Below are positions 10,350 to 21,235 of a DNA stretch of 64,000 nucleotides, piece after piece. The position numbers were made by a program, and so were the translations under genes. Each line of letters starts with the position of its first letter. Positions within the stretch are counted from its first letter, which is position 1. This DNA comes from Rugalucina vietnamica. Its lineage: Eukaryota; Mollusca; Bivalvia; Lucinida; Lucinidae. Under the pieces are notes generated by a model. That model did no database searches and was not told the DNA's origin. It saw only the letters and a list, made by a program, of their open reading frames with translations. Location of the stretch: the NCBI GenBank assembly GCA_964017185.1, contig OZ024879.1, positions 41,113,883-41,177,882 on the forward strand, given 5' to 3'.

Positions 10350-11175
10350 ACAAAACTTCCAAGTCCGTGACCCTTACCTCAAGGTCATCCAGGTGAGTTG
10401 TGATGTACAGCATAAAACCTGAGACCAATATAAATCAACATGCAACATGCAAGTATCAACTTTATCCATCAACATGTTCAAGAGATTTAGACTAAACAAA
10501 AAATTTAACACAAAATTTCTAAGTCTGTGACCTTCACCTCAAGGTCACCAAGGGTAGGTCATGATGGTACTGCATAAAACTTCAGACCAATATCTACCAA
10601 CATGCAAAGTTTCAACTCGATCAATCAACATGGTCAAGAGATATAGACTTACAAAAACTTAAATCAAAAACTTAAACACAAAACTTAAATCAAAAACTTA
10701 AACACAAAATTTCTAAGTCTGTGACCTTGACCTCAAGGTCACCAAGAGTGGGTCATGATGGTACTGCATAATACTTAAGACCAATATCTTGCAACATGCA
10801 AAGGATCAACTTTATCCATCAATATGGTCAAGCGATAAAGACTTACAAAAACTTTAACCAAAACCTTAAACACAAAATTTCTAAGTCCGTTACCCAGGTT
10901 GGGTCATGATGGTACTGGGTAAAACTTCAGACAAATACCTAGCAACATGCAAAGTATCAACTCAATCTATCAATATGGTCAAGAGATACAGACTTACAAA
11001 AACTTTAACTAAAAACTTAAACACTAAAGTCCGTGACCTTGACCTCAAGGTCACCCAGGGTGGGCCATGATGGTACTGCGTAAAACGTCAGACCAATAAC
11101 TAGCAACATGCAAAGTATCAAGTTGATCCATCAACATGGTCAAGAGATATAGACTTGTAAAAAACTTTAACCGAA
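10350..11175 (+). repeat. Five-unit tandem array containing GTGACCTTGACCTCAAGGTCAC
   Basis: Units begin near 10361, 10521, 10714, 10882 and 11036, about 145-190 bases each. Each holds a GTGACCTTGACCTCAAGGTCAC-like block (the fourth has lost it), GGTCATGATGGTACTGCATAAAAC, CAACATGCAAAGTATCAAC and CATGGTCAAGAGATATAGACTT. The block is an inverted pair of AGGTCA nuclear-receptor half-sites. The array appears to be the body of a dispersed repeat whose end is the hairpin just downstream. Confidence 0.85.
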
Positions 11176-11262
11176 AGTGTGACGCGGACGTACACGTAAA
11201 CGGGGACGACCGAGGTGACTACAATAGCTCTATGCACTTCGTGCAGGCGAGCTAATAAACAA
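11176..11262 (+). repeat. Hairpin end of a dispersed bivalve-type repeat
   Basis: After the last array unit comes GTGTGACGCGGACG and then TAGCTC...GCACTTCGTGC...GAGCTA at about 11225-11253, an outer 6-base stem with an inner GCAC/GTGC stem. The hairpin design resembles that at 53,591. I think they are two ends of one class of repeat, from memory of bivalve genomes. Confidence 0.5.
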
Positions 11263-11445
11263 TATGTGATTATGTAATACAACATTTAATATTACACATC
11301 CTCAAATCTATGTTTAGCCACTGACGATTACATCGTTGACACGTCCTCTGAACTATGTTTTAATTCAATGACGATTACGTCGTTCTTGATGGTCAATCCA
11401 CACACGATAAAACACCTGCACAAACTAAGCTTCAATATATCCTAC
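11263..11445. other. No feature seen
   Basis: Contains two diverged copies of a short phrase (TGACGATTACATCGTT at about 11322 and TGACGATTACGTCGTT at about 11369). No coding frame. Confidence 0.4.
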
Positions 11446-11578
11446 GCAGGTTAGATCCCGGGCTTCTCCAGTCCGTCGGATGGGTCTATAAAACCGAGGT
11501 CCCGTCTCCATATGACCTTAGCTGTTGGTGGGACGTTAAACCCCAATCAACCAACCAGCCATATATCATTGAATCCGT
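11446..11578 (+). mobile_element. SINE-like element, 3' part
   Basis: GGTTAGATCCCGGGCTTC (a degenerate tRNA B box) followed by CCGTCTCCATATGACCTTAGC, GTTGGTGGGACGTTAAACCCC and a CAATCAACC tail. The same body and tail occur reversed at 26,345-26,522, which has a better preserved tRNA-like head. Confidence 0.6.
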
Positions 11579-12232
11579 TGTACTTGTGAATAACGATGGG
11601 TCATTTTATTGGCAAACCACGCATTGATCAGTTCCATGTACAATACTGTTTCAAAATGCGTTCTCATTCTATCGTCCAACACTTCTCTCAAAAGATTATC
11701 ATACGTTTCCGTGAAGTATGTCAGTACTGCCTGCGTGCGGAAACGTTATCCACATACGATTGACAGGTGTGTCGGCCGCCATGCCCATGGGCCAAATCTT
11801 CAATTCGACTAATAATTTGTTTCACAACAAAGTCTTGAATAATACCATTCACATTTTCTAAAATTTGTCGTAAATAGGAATCCATAATCCCCTTTGATTA
11901 TTATTTTTTCTCTGTATTTCTATACGTGTAAGTCAAATTCACTGTTGTGTTCTGTAGTGTTCAAATGCGTTTGAGAAAACTGTAACATTACCTAATCTTT
12001 TAAACTGACGAAATCTTTTAGATAAGAAGTAACTTAATTTGTTTAATTTGATTATCTTAAATTGTGTAATTGTGTGAATAAATAATGAAATTGTACTCTA
12101 AGGCAAATTAAATTAACCATATCTTAAACACTGAATTAAATTTCAGAATAATCAAAAACATACACAACTTTAAAACTGTGACCTACATATACCATAAAAT
12201 ATAAATATATACATTACCAATAACGAAAACAG
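11579..12232. other. No gene seen
   Basis: AT-rich spacer between the SINE and the next broken frame; only short stop-limited frames. Confidence 0.4.
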
Positions 12233-13030
12233 ATGACGAGGAGCTACCTCCAGCTCATAAGCGAAAGAAGTCAAGAACTGCTACATGCGGGACACAGGGG
12301 CCCTAGTGCAGATCAGAATGATCCAACTCCACCTGCTTGCATTTTGACAATACCCGTAATTGAACCTGTACAATCAGTCTTCAGGAACATATTTACAAGG
12401 CGAAAGCTCAAAGGTGAGCCTTTCCAAGTCATGGACCCAGTCACCGATCAGGACATTGATCTTATAAAACGTCATCTGTGATAATTGTATCCAACTTTGA
12501 ACTTGGATAAAATACAGAAAGTGCAAACTCAGACAGTTGAAAGCTACCAACAGTGGCTAGAACGACACTGCCAAGCACGGAACTATACTTTCCAAATAAG
12601 AGTGTAAAAATACAGACTGTTGCTTGCCACCAATCTCAAAAGAATTCCTTAGTTGGCTGCAAGTACCTGTTTTGGACGAGTCTGGATGCCATTATAAGCC
12701 TTATGAAGAGGTAAAGTTTACCTCAACCACCGAAGCTGACAGGCCTTCTATGAAGGTAAATAAAATGTCTACAAAAGGTCTGAATGCAACTATAGGACCT
12801 GGAAGACATTCTGACCAGCCAATAGTAAATGCTTACCCCAACCGAGGTAAACACAACCAAGTTGTGCAACTTCCTTTTGCAGAGTCTGTTATGTGTTCGA
12901 TGCAAACCGCTAGAGAGGTTGTTGAATGCTCGAAGCCCAGAGTTGTATACTGCAAATCGAAATAATCAGAAAGGGAGCATAGCCACTGCCCTGAGTGAAC
13001 ACCAACAAATCCTACTTTTGGCCATGTAAT
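12233..13030 (+). pseudogene. Broken copy of an uncharacterised gene, plus strand
   Basis: Protein-like segments in changing frames: 12233-12481 (LQLISERSQELL, then ACILTIPVIEPVQSVF), about 12545-12650 (QWLERHCQARNYTFQ and CCLPPISKEF, split by stops), 12624-12965 (WLQVPVLDESGCHYKPYEEV, then polar sequence to KPRVVYCKSK) and a short run to 13028. The composition fits the unnamed family described at 8,979-10,345, but the segments do not overlap it, so that link is a guess. Introns could explain some frame changes. No splice sites were firmly placed. Confidence 0.4.
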
Positions 13031-13785
13031 AGGAAACACAGATATTTGTTTTTGGTCTTAGCTTAAACTATTCATCAGCAGGTATAATTTCATGCTCAGC
13101 TATTGAATATTATTACTTCGTCTGTATAGGGTATGGCTGTGAGCTCCTCAAAATGATAACCAGCGGTGAAAGTACTGGGGGCCTGACCGAGATGTACTCA
13201 TCCACCACAGAAAATACCATTCACACAACACATATACTTTTGGGCTAGAAATGTTTGCAATGGATCTCAGTTTACTGTTGGGTTTCTGAAACGCAAATCA
13301 TAGTACTATAGAGCAGTTGGGTTATAAGATGACTGTCTCAACTTTTTCATCATTCATATGCTAGAGCTCAAGTATTCAACTTTTTCACTATTCATATCTT
13401 AGAGGTCATGTGTAAACTATTTCTGTTCAACATCAAAAGCATGCTGTCAATCATTTTTGTAGTTTAAAATGAAGATTATATATTTGTTAAGAAATGAATG
13501 ACAGTGCTGTCAAATGTCCAAGACATATGGCAAAACAATAGCGTATTCCACCATATCATCAGTCCCCAAGTTCACTGTTGACTGCTGTGATGCCAGCTTG
13601 GCGAACGGAAACTAGGGGCCTGGAAAAAAGCCACGACAGCCACGACAACGGAAGTTCCTTCCCCAGAAACCACATGGGGTATAATTACCATTCTTTTAAC
13701 TTTCGGATTTTTTTTAACATTTCCGCGTTCCGGCGGTTTAAAAGGAGGTCTTTGAAATTGTGACTTTTGATATTTCAAAGACGTT
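13031..13785. other. No gene seen
   Basis: Short duplicated phrases (CAACTTTTTCA..ATTCATATC/G near 13337-13397). No coding or RNA feature that I can support. Confidence 0.4.
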
Positions 13786-13905
13786 GGGTCAAGGTCAAGA
13801 CACGACCTTGACCGGTTCGGGTCAAGGTCAAGACACGATCTTGACCGGTTCAAGGTCAAGACATGACCTTGACCGGTCAAGGTCAAGAAATGATCTTGAC
13901 CACAA
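13786..13905 (+). repeat. Minisatellite of TCAAGGTCA units
   Basis: Four degenerate units of about 28-36 bases, each opening with TCAAGGTCAAGACA or TCAAGGTCAAGAAA and closing with a GA(C/T)CTTGACC inverted arm. TCAAGGTCA is the extended half-site bound by ERR/SF-1-type nuclear receptors (established knowledge). The open frame across it is repetitive Gly/Gln/Asp/Leu text and is not a gene. Confidence 0.8.
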
Positions 13906-13934
13906 TCAAAAACCTTCATTGACTCTGCATCTAG

Positions 13935-14046
13935 CAACATTCAAGTCCCATATATCATATATTTTTTCTTTGAACTAAATTATGCATCTTACAATCGTTA
14001 GACGCTAATGACCCATTAGGGTTGATGCGTCGTTAAACATCAATCA
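13935..14046 (+). mobile_element. LINE-related 3' tail, solo
   Basis: Ends AGACGCTAATGACCCATT..GGGTTGATGCGTCGTTAAACATCAATC, the same terminal block as the LINE at 62.0 kb and the minus-strand copy at 50.5 kb. About 60 bases before it (TGAACTAAATTATGCATCTTACAATCGTT) also match the 50.5 kb copy. Confidence 0.65.
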
Positions 14047-14700
14047 AAATATAAATTGTTTTCGCCTTTTCTCATGTAAGTCTATGTTTTTAACATTGAC
14101 TTTGCTGTAAAATATGCCAAGGTCATACCAGGACCATAATTTGGATAAACTATGATGGGCTACAGTCAATGAAACTACATACCAAGTTTCTTGGAATTCG
14201 CCCAACCGGTTATGGAGAAGATGTTTTTAGGTTTTTTTTTTAACATATATGGGCGTGGCGGCCACCTTGGTCATGTGACCGTGACTGCAAACAACAAATC
14301 ATCTGATGGCAGCCTGAATCATGAAAAAAAGACATGGAAACATCAAATCATCTGTTTCCGGCCTGAATCCAGAATGCAAAAGCCAAGAAGACATGATGAC
14401 TACCAACAGATGTGTTCACAATGACCAGCAAACAGTGAAGACCATGCTTCTCTTGGAGTACACTGATCTACAATAAATAATAAACGACAAGAATTTCAGG
14501 ATACACCTTTCTGAAATACATAAAAGACACTGCAAAAACTAGGAAAAATATACAGAATCAATTCATAAAAAAAGCCTTTTAAGGACAAGGGTCATTGCAA
14601 GCAGTTGATTATCTTGGAGAAATGAGCTATATCTGTGAAGCATGTAGGGCGTACATGTGCAATTCTGAGACGCATACTGGTGTTTTAATAATACTGCATA
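14047..14700. other. Intergenic with a dispersed phrase, no gene
   Basis: TTCTTGGAATTCGCCCAACCGGTTATGGAGAAGATG at about 14190-14225 recurs diverged at about 14738-14770 (TTGGAAATCGTCCAACCGGTTTTGGAG). It looks like the old dispersed repeat common in mollusc DNA. No coding frame of note. Confidence 0.45.
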
Positions 14701-14703
14701 CTG

Positions 14704-15111
14704 TTGTATGCAAGGAAATATACCTTCTCCAACTATCACTTGGAAATCGTCCAACCGGTTTTGGAGCAATTCTCTGTACAACAAACTCCGTCTTTATTCA
14801 CTGAGATCGACGTAGACTTCATCAATAGCTTCTTGCAACAGCAACATTCTTTGCCAACCATTTTTCAGTCGGCCCTGTTCGATTCCGAAAGTTGTTCGGA
14901 ACCTACATGTTCTTCGGAGAGAGACGAAATTTTATCAGAATTGTTAAGCCACGTGAACGACTTCTCTATAAAAAGTGCCTTAGACAATGAGCTTGCGGAT
15001 CACAGACTCGTGTGCGAAAAATTAATTCACATCGCCATGAGTCTGTGTATTATTGAACCGGAGAAACACCTACAGTGTAGACATGTTAAAATCGTGAGCA
15101 TTAAGGCATGA
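14704..15111 (+). CDS. Hypothetical protein, 135 residues, plus strand
   Basis: Open frame with normal-looking, mostly helical composition after residue ~30: FINSFLQQQHSLP, ERDEILSELLSHVNDFSIK, ADHRLVCEKLIHIAMSLCIIEPEKH. Its first ~25 codons overlap a dispersed repeat phrase, so the true start is probably an exon boundary or a later position. I do not recognise a domain. No polyadenylation signal is placed. It may be a single exon or a remnant. Confidence 0.4.
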   Translation: MYARKYTFSNYHLEIVQPVLEQFSVQQTPSLFTEIDVDFINSFLQQQHSLPTIFQSALFDSESCSEPTCSSERDEILSELLSHVNDFSIKSALDNELADHRLVCEKLIHIAMSLCIIEPEKHLQCRHVKIVSIKA

Positions 15112-15550
15112 CATAAAGGATTTACCGGTCATAGACATTTAGACCGATCAATAGACCATGTCGAATGGGCCAAAAAAGTCGTCCCGTGGGAATTTCATGA
15201 CGATTTACGACGACCTACCTTCAATATAACTTTGGGGCATATGTAACAATTTATATAACCAGTTCGTCGCCCTGAGACCCGCGTATGGGCTTAACGACGT
15301 CATCAAAGTAGCGACCAGCGCACTCATAATATGCATTTTGGACAACCATTTTCATACTATGCTTGATAGATAAAATTTGATTTCCAGCTTCTCGCTGTTT
15401 TAAATGGATAAATTTTACCAGTTGTATTTATTAAAGCTAATTTAGCACTAAGTGTCTCTCACAAGGAGCATAGCACGTGACAATATGAGCCACGCCACGA
15501 ACAAATCTGCATACAACGTGCTGAACTATGCATAGTACTACAGTACAATA
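15112..15550. other. No gene seen
   Basis: Spacer before the inverted repeat. No supported feature. Confidence 0.4.
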
Positions 15551-16712
15551 TAGCTAATTTGATCAACCTTGCATCCCCAAGACATTTTTCACGGGTGCCA
15601 AATCATTTATTGGGCCCCTAGAAATGCAAATATTTTTTGTTACCAAAGATAAACTCAATTGCACTATAAAAAACTGCACGGTTTCCATGGCAACAGTTAA
15701 CGTGATTCTTGAGCATGGGGAGTACATACAAAATTGACCATATCTCCACTTTACTAATCCTAGACTATTGCACATTGTCTCATTTTAAATCATCGACAAA
15801 GCCTTTTTTGTATTGTAAGTAATACAAATTACCTAATTAGCATAGTTATTTATTTTTATGAAAATGGAAGAAAAATCTTTAAAAAGACATAAAGGAACTA
15901 ATTTCAGACCCAAACTGTAGTCGTGACATTTTTGTTATTTATTCAGTAATGTCATATGAAGAATTTATTGACCTGGTCCTATATGAAATTTATCTCATTT
16001 GCATATTCATGAATATTAATAAAAGCGTCAAAAAGGGAGGAAAAACTATATCCATTGCAAAGTGTTGGATAGGTTATAAGATCTTATATGTCTTGCATCC
16101 CTGGGGCTAATTCTCAGGACTGTCAGTGTTGTCAGAGAGACCACCTTAATGCCATAAAATATTGTCCTTAGCAATGAAAGAAAAATTTGCTTGGTGTAAC
16201 ATTATATAGTTTCCACACCACTTCTCATGCGATTCTAAAGAATAGGATGTACTAATAAAATACTTATATCCCACTAATTGAATGCTCTAGACTCTAGAAT
16301 ACTATAATTGGACTGATAGTGGTACATGAATATAACAATTTAACCTTGATACCTAATATTAAATCACTGACTTTACTTATTCATGAAAATTGATAAAACA
16401 AACATAAAGGATGTCGTGAATTGCCGCTTTTTATTTCTATAACGCTTTAGTAGCACGTTACTTTGCACCGCGGTAACGTATCACGTATACTTACGTCGTT
16501 GAAACGCTCTTGTTATAACGTTACTAAGTAAAACGTCACTTCTTGTTTTGTACGCCATATTAAAAGTGTGAACAGGAAAGAACCTGGAAGAAAGTATTTC
16601 TATTTCTTATCTTTTTCCCAAAAAGGAATGGAGATAACATGCGGCAAAATAGAGGGTCGTTTTACAAAGTCGCTTTTACCAGCGCTGTTAATCAACCCAG
16701 TATACTGAAAGA

Positions 16713-16806
16713 GGTATCAAATCAATGCTATGGCATTGTTCTATGACCCTGTAGTATGGCGGTATCAAATCAATGCTATGGCATTGTTCTATGACCTTGC
16801 AGTATG
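16713..16806 (+). repeat. 48-base tandem duplication in the left arm
   Basis: Two units starting GGTATCAAATCAATGCTATG at 16713 and 16761, nearly identical, so younger than the inverted repeat that contains them. Confidence 0.85.
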
Positions 16807-16857
16807 GCATAAGTATAATCTGATTTTCTATCTCATGAATTTTAATGAAAACTGTAG

Positions 16858-16860
<3 letters not shown>

Positions 16861-16899
<39 letters not shown>
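16861..16899 (+). repeat. (GA)n microsatellite
   Basis: About 19 GA units near the centre of the inverted repeat. The alternating Arg/Glu and Ser/Leu frames across it are artefacts. Confidence 0.95.
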
Positions 16900-16901
<2 letters not shown>

Positions 16902-16926
16902 AACTAATAAAAATAAATAGTGAGTA

Positions 16927-17054
16927 AACCTACAAAAGGACTTTTATCTCGGCTATCGGAAGTCATATGGCGCTGAAAATGACACCAAATGGTGTCTAGG
17001 GTTTTCAACACTATAGGACTTTTGATTGCCGAGATAAAAGTCACTTTGTAGGTT
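16927..17054. repeat. Inner hairpin of the inverted repeat
   Basis: Arms AACCTACAAA...ACTTTTATCTCGGC (16927-16953) and GCCGAGATAAAAGT...TTTGTAGGTT (17028-17054) pair almost fully, and the loop holds a second perfect hairpin GACACCA-AA-TGGTGTC. Confidence 0.85.
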
Positions 17055-17732
17055 GACTCAATTTTTTACATTTTCCTTTCGCTAAAATTTCTTTGGGTTT
17101 CATTAAAATTCTTGAAATTGAAAATCAGATTATTCTTAAATCATTCATCAGGACCATAGAACATTGCCAGATCATTCATTTGTTACCCTTTTAGCATCCT
17201 GGGTTGATTAACAGCTCTGGTACAAGCGATTTTAAATGTATACCCCTTTTTCCAGAATTTCTTCCCAATTTATTATGTTTTTTATAAGTTTTCATGAATA
17301 GTAAATTCGATGACTTAAATATTAGTTATCAAGGTTAAATTGTTAAGCACAGGTACATGCATCACTATCAGACCAATAATAGTATTCTAGGGCATTCTAT
17401 TGGTGAGATGTAAGTAGTTTTGTAAGTACAGCCTATTTTCTTAGAGTCGCATGGCGAGTGGTGTCGAACTATGTAATCTTATATAATGCAAATGTTTTTT
17501 CATTGCTGAGGTCAATATTTTATGGCATTAAGAAGGTCCCTCTAACAACACTTACAGCCTTGAGACTTTGTTCTAGCGACGCATAACACATGCAATAACT
17601 TTCAATGGATATAGGTTTTCCCTCGTTTTTTCCTCACCTTTTGACATTTTTATTAATTTTCATGAATATGCAAATGAGATATAGGACCAGGCCATCAATA
17701 GATTTGTCATATGATATTACCGGTTTATTATA

Positions 17733-17775
17733 TCTGATTGCGCCTTTTCCTGATCTTTGCCTACTTGTACCTTTT
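17733..17775 (+). mobile_element. Penelope-like 3' tail, ~43 bases
   Basis: TCTGATTGCGCCTTTTCCTG...CCTACTTGTACCTTTT, the extreme 3' end of the PLE. It interrupts the right arm of the inverted repeat between GTTTATTA and ATACCAAAGTG; the left arm lacks it, which proves that it is an insertion. Confidence 0.8.
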
Positions 17776-18075
17776 AATACCAAAGTGTCACAATGACAGT
17801 TTGGGTCTGTATTTAGTTCATTTATGGATTTTTTCGCCATTTTTATTAAAATTGATGAATATGCAAATTAGATAATTTGCATTACTTACCATCGAGAGAT
17901 AGGACTATGTCTATGCTTTAAAATAAGACCATGTTCAGAAGTCTAGGAAAATTAACAGTGAAGATACGATTAATTTTGTATGTACATCCCGCCGCTAAAG
18001 TATCAAGTTAAGGGTTGCCATGGCAACCATGAAATTTTCATAGTGTAATTGAGTTATCGTTGAGGACAAAAATTC

Positions 18076-18231
18076 TTTGCGTTTCTGTGGTTCCAAAGAA
18101 TGACTTGGCACCCATGAAGAAATTGTCCTGGGGGTGCAAAGGTTTGTCAAATTAGCTTTCTGCGGTTCCAAAGAATGACTTGGCACCCATGAAAAATTGT
18201 CCTGGGGGTGCAAAGGTTTGTCAAATTAGCT
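18076..18231 (+). repeat. 82-base tandem duplication at the right end
   Basis: TTTCTG(T/C)GGTTCCAAAGAATG ... GGTTTGTCAAATTAGC occurs twice, the second copy ending the inverted repeat. Confidence 0.85.
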
Positions 18232-18419
18232 CCTGGGTTACCAAGTTTGTGGTTCTAGAAGAAGAAAAAAACTATGTCCAACGTACGACCGGATAAAGCA
18301 ATATCGCTTGACCCATCGACTTAATTCGTGTATCGTGTGTATAATCTGATGCATTTCATAGATTTATTTTCTTTGCAAAACAAATAATAATTGATTTTGA
18401 TTGCAATATAAAGAATTCA

Positions 18420-19100
18420 TGCATAGGCAGATAGCCGCCATATTGATGACGTCATAAATAGATTCTCACGCGGATGTTAGTGCGACGAACAGGTTTAATA
18501 ATTTACATATACCCCATAGATAAGTTTTATATAGGTCGTCATCAATCGTCAAAAATCGCACGAGATTCCCATTCGACATGGACTAAGAACCAATGGACAC
18601 AAACCAATCGATGGTGGGCACCGGTGACAACCAGTTCACCTCGAGCGATCGTTCCAAAGCTCCTGCCAAGCCTGGGCAGCCGCATCGCATCAAAATAAGT
18701 AACAATACATTTGGCATGTCTCGATCTGCACTGCAACCCGGAACATCCGCGGCTCTCTTGTTGATGCTGGAGACGCCGAAGCTAGTGCGACGTTTTCAGT
18801 GAAAACCATTAAGTTTTCGCGGCTCGTACCAGAACCGGATTAGAATAGGCTGGTCGCTCCTTCAAGCGGAATCGTAAAACCCGGTCAAAAGAGGTGCCAC
18901 CTATTTGCCGTGGGTGGATACCCTTAAGCCGGAGGTTGAGGTACAGGCCACGATCTTCTCCTGTCTCAACACGCCACTTTGGCCTCGGATTCGGTGTAAA
19001 CGGGAGGCCTCGGGGGCTCGACACGGCCAATCGGCTGCCATGCCTTGCACTGAAATTTCGTCTTCCTTCTAACTTTTACAGTATCGAATGATACACAACC
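18420..19100. promoter_or_regulatory. GC-richer stretch with a CRE palindrome; possible promoter or first exon
   Basis: This is the most GC- and CpG-rich part of the window by eye. TGACGTCA at 18447-18454 follows a GCCGCCATATTG motif. A plus frame at 18593-18802 (MDTNQSMVGTGDNQFTSSDR...) has ordinary composition but no donor site at its end. This could be the 5' end of the gene at 20.2-23.8 kb, but no splice link was found. Confidence 0.25.
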
Positions 19101-20247
19101 GTGTTCCAAATTTCTTCAATTAATCATCCTTTTCCCTGTATCTCAGAAGGCGGTGGTTTAAGGGTCAATCGACGGGCTTGTTTTTTTTTTTTCTCGGTAT
19201 TTCTGGGGTTACTTGGGTCTAGGCAAAGAGGCAGGTGGGTACAACGTCTCAATGTTATTTGGGTTTTCTTTATTAGACATCTGACTTAATATTCAGTTGT
19301 TGTTTAGCTTGGGTGGTCTGATGTACTTGGAATCTTGCACGGCGAGTATGACGGGTATGTAGCTTTGGCGCTAGAAACTGGAGAGCCGTTTCCGTATAGC
19401 GTCCCCTTGTAGGGATCTAAGGAGGATGAAGCGACTTAAAACTAAAATAATCGGTGCTTCAATTCTTAGCACTAGCCTCTACAACTACAAAGCAGTTGTT
19501 TTGTTCCAGTCAGATAACAACTCTGGTTGCTATGGCAACTTTCAGTTTCCATATACTTGTTATAGGAAAAGTGAAAATTTTATATTTCTGCAGTCCAATT
19601 GGAGATATTGGATTTTTGTTTTCAGAAATGTTTACTGAGTAGTAAAGTAACATAAAAATAACATTATTTTTGTGATAGCTCCTACTTTTTTTAATTTTGG
19701 CATTAGAACTAAGTGCCTAGGTTTCCCGCCCGTGATTTTTCAAAGATGGGAATACTTTTTGCAAAGGTGGGAATACTTAAAATTGCATTTCATTCAAGTT
19801 TTGGACATGTTTACAATATGAGTTTGGGTATTGATTTTAGTTTAAGTATGCGCGTATTGGAAAGAAATTTTATTCAGCATTCAATTTTAAAAAAATAAGC
19901 ACGCAGTGCACCAATAGGAACAAGTATGGTATACCAGTAGGGACTTCTTTAGCACGGTGAGGAAGCAACACAATCGGAGCCATCGGCTCCGTTAATGAAA
20001 TCTATTTTTGTTTTCTTCTTAATTCAGTTTTACGTCCTTTTCAAGCTTTTTCATTCGTATCGAGACGAATCGATCGGTAGGTGAGGCGAAAACTGAAGTA
20101 CCCGGGGAAAAACACCTGACACATCCGCAAGCAGAACTTGGCTTGTCCCACATGTGAATTTGACTTTCCAAAAACTGGCTTTCTCATGAATGTTTAACTG
20201 TAATTTTAGGAACAGCTGTTTTATGTAGTATTTCCATTTATTTCAGA
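19101..20247. other. No gene seen
   Basis: Mixed AT-rich sequence with a perfect hairpin CGGAGCC-ATC-GGCTCCG at about 19974-19990 of unknown meaning. No coding frame supported. Confidence 0.4.
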
Positions 20248-20637
20248 TTTTGTCTAACAACTGCAATGGATTCCCAGTGATTGTTCCCAGAGTCAGTGTT
20301 CACCGCCAAAGAAGCTTGATAACCATGCAGACCAGTTGGAATCAGAGACTGTTACAACTTAAGGGTCGCCAACAATGACACCTCATACTCCTACAACAAT
20401 GTACTCCCACATTCCAACACGTTTTCAACACTACCACATGAAGGTTGGTTAAAGTCAGGTCTCACTATGATGGTTCATTTGAATGCACCATTACTAAAAG
20501 TTCAATAAGCGTTTTCAATACGAAAAAGATTAGAGCAATTGACATGCCAATTCAATGCCTGGAAGAGTTTAGGCAGATACGGCGCAGGATAACCACAGAC
20601 GGATTGTGGAAGAAGACGTCTTGGACAATCAAACAGT
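20248..20637 (+). pseudogene. Exon-like segment upstream of the coiled-coil gene, frames broken
   Basis: Bounded by TTTATTTCAG (acceptor) and CAGT|GTAAGT (donor at 20638). Inside, a Ser/Pro/Thr-rich frame (CSQSQCSPPKKLDNHADQLE, then TPHTPTTMYSHIP after one stop) gives way near 20440 to a second frame (VKVRSHYDGSFECTITKSS, MPIQCLEEFRQIRRR). Two coherent stretches in different frames inside one splice-bounded unit suggest a decayed exon. Function unknown. Confidence 0.35.
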
Positions 20638-21235
20638 GTAAGTAATTTTGCTAATTATAATCATTTCATTTTAATAAAGAGCTATTTTAATTTGATTTGT
20701 TGTTTGAACACTCTCTGTTTTTATACATGTTATTTTACGACCATTTTCTAGTTTAACGTAAGAGTTCTATTTTCTCATAGACTGCAGTTCAATGTGTTTC
20801 GTAGTAGGGATTTTTTGGTGGGAGGAATATGCATATTATGCAATTTTCAAGGAGCCAGGGAGGAAAAAGCATTTTTATGCAATTTTTAAGGAGCAATCGG
20901 AATATGATGATTGTAGAGAGCAATCATTGCTCCTCTTCATGACATCCAAAGGGTTAAACACCTATTTAATATTCAAGGGAAATAATTATTATGCAAAACA
21001 AGATCATATCATCAAAAGAGTTGTATTTCATATCGCATTTTTACAATGAGGTTTATGTGACCTATGGTCAGTCTCTTTAGACAAGATTTTTTCCCCACTG
21101 TATCTTGCCAGTAAATAATAAGTTTGAATGAAAAATGTACTGAACTTTATACATTTACAGCATCCTATCTGTATGCGAAAATGTCTAAATACGATTTTTA
21201 TAATGAACTTCTTGAAAGTCGTCACCTGCGCTCTA

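Larger units (their letters stand above)
15551..18231. repeat. Large imperfect inverted repeat (foldback), ~2.7 kb
   Basis: The left arm (15551 to about 16990) read as reverse complement matches the right arm (about 16990-18231) in order: the outer end GCTAATTTGA...AACC..TGCA.CCCC, GGGTGCCAA, a CCATGGCAAC block, GTCTAGGA, TCATATGA.ATTAC, a CAGTTTGGGTCTG block, CATATTCATGAAT/ATGCAAATGAGATA, ATAGGACCAGG, ATTCTAG, AACCTTGATAC/CAAGGTTAAATTG, GGGTTGATTAACAG and finally the inner hairpin. Arms are clearly diverged, so it is old. The left arm has private additions (a 48-base duplication and a GA tract); the right arm has an 82-base duplication and a 43-base PLE insertion. No coding frame is shared. 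It could be a foldback DNA element or a head-to-head duplication. No target duplication was found. Confidence 0.85.

Noticed and set aside
10350..11175. CRISPR-like array
   Set aside because: Units are imperfect tandem copies without unique spacers, in a eukaryotic genome.
13572..13978. Repeat proteins over 13.6-13.98 kb on both strands
   Set aside because: Frames are created by the TCAAGGTCA minisatellite; no splice or start signals.
16688..16927. Ser/Leu and Arg/Glu repeat proteins
   Set aside because: Translation of the (GA)n microsatellite in both directions.
18447..18454. TGACGTCA as a functional cAMP response element
   Set aside because: The same palindrome also occurs inside the Harbinger end (41.38 kb); a single 8-base palindrome in 64 kb is expected by chance at about this rate. 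Kept only as a note on the GC-rich stretch.
19974..19990. Histone-type 3' hairpin
   Set aside because: CGGAGCC-ATC-GGCTCCG is a perfect hairpin, but the loop is 3 bases and the sequence differs from the histone stem-loop; no histone gene is nearby.
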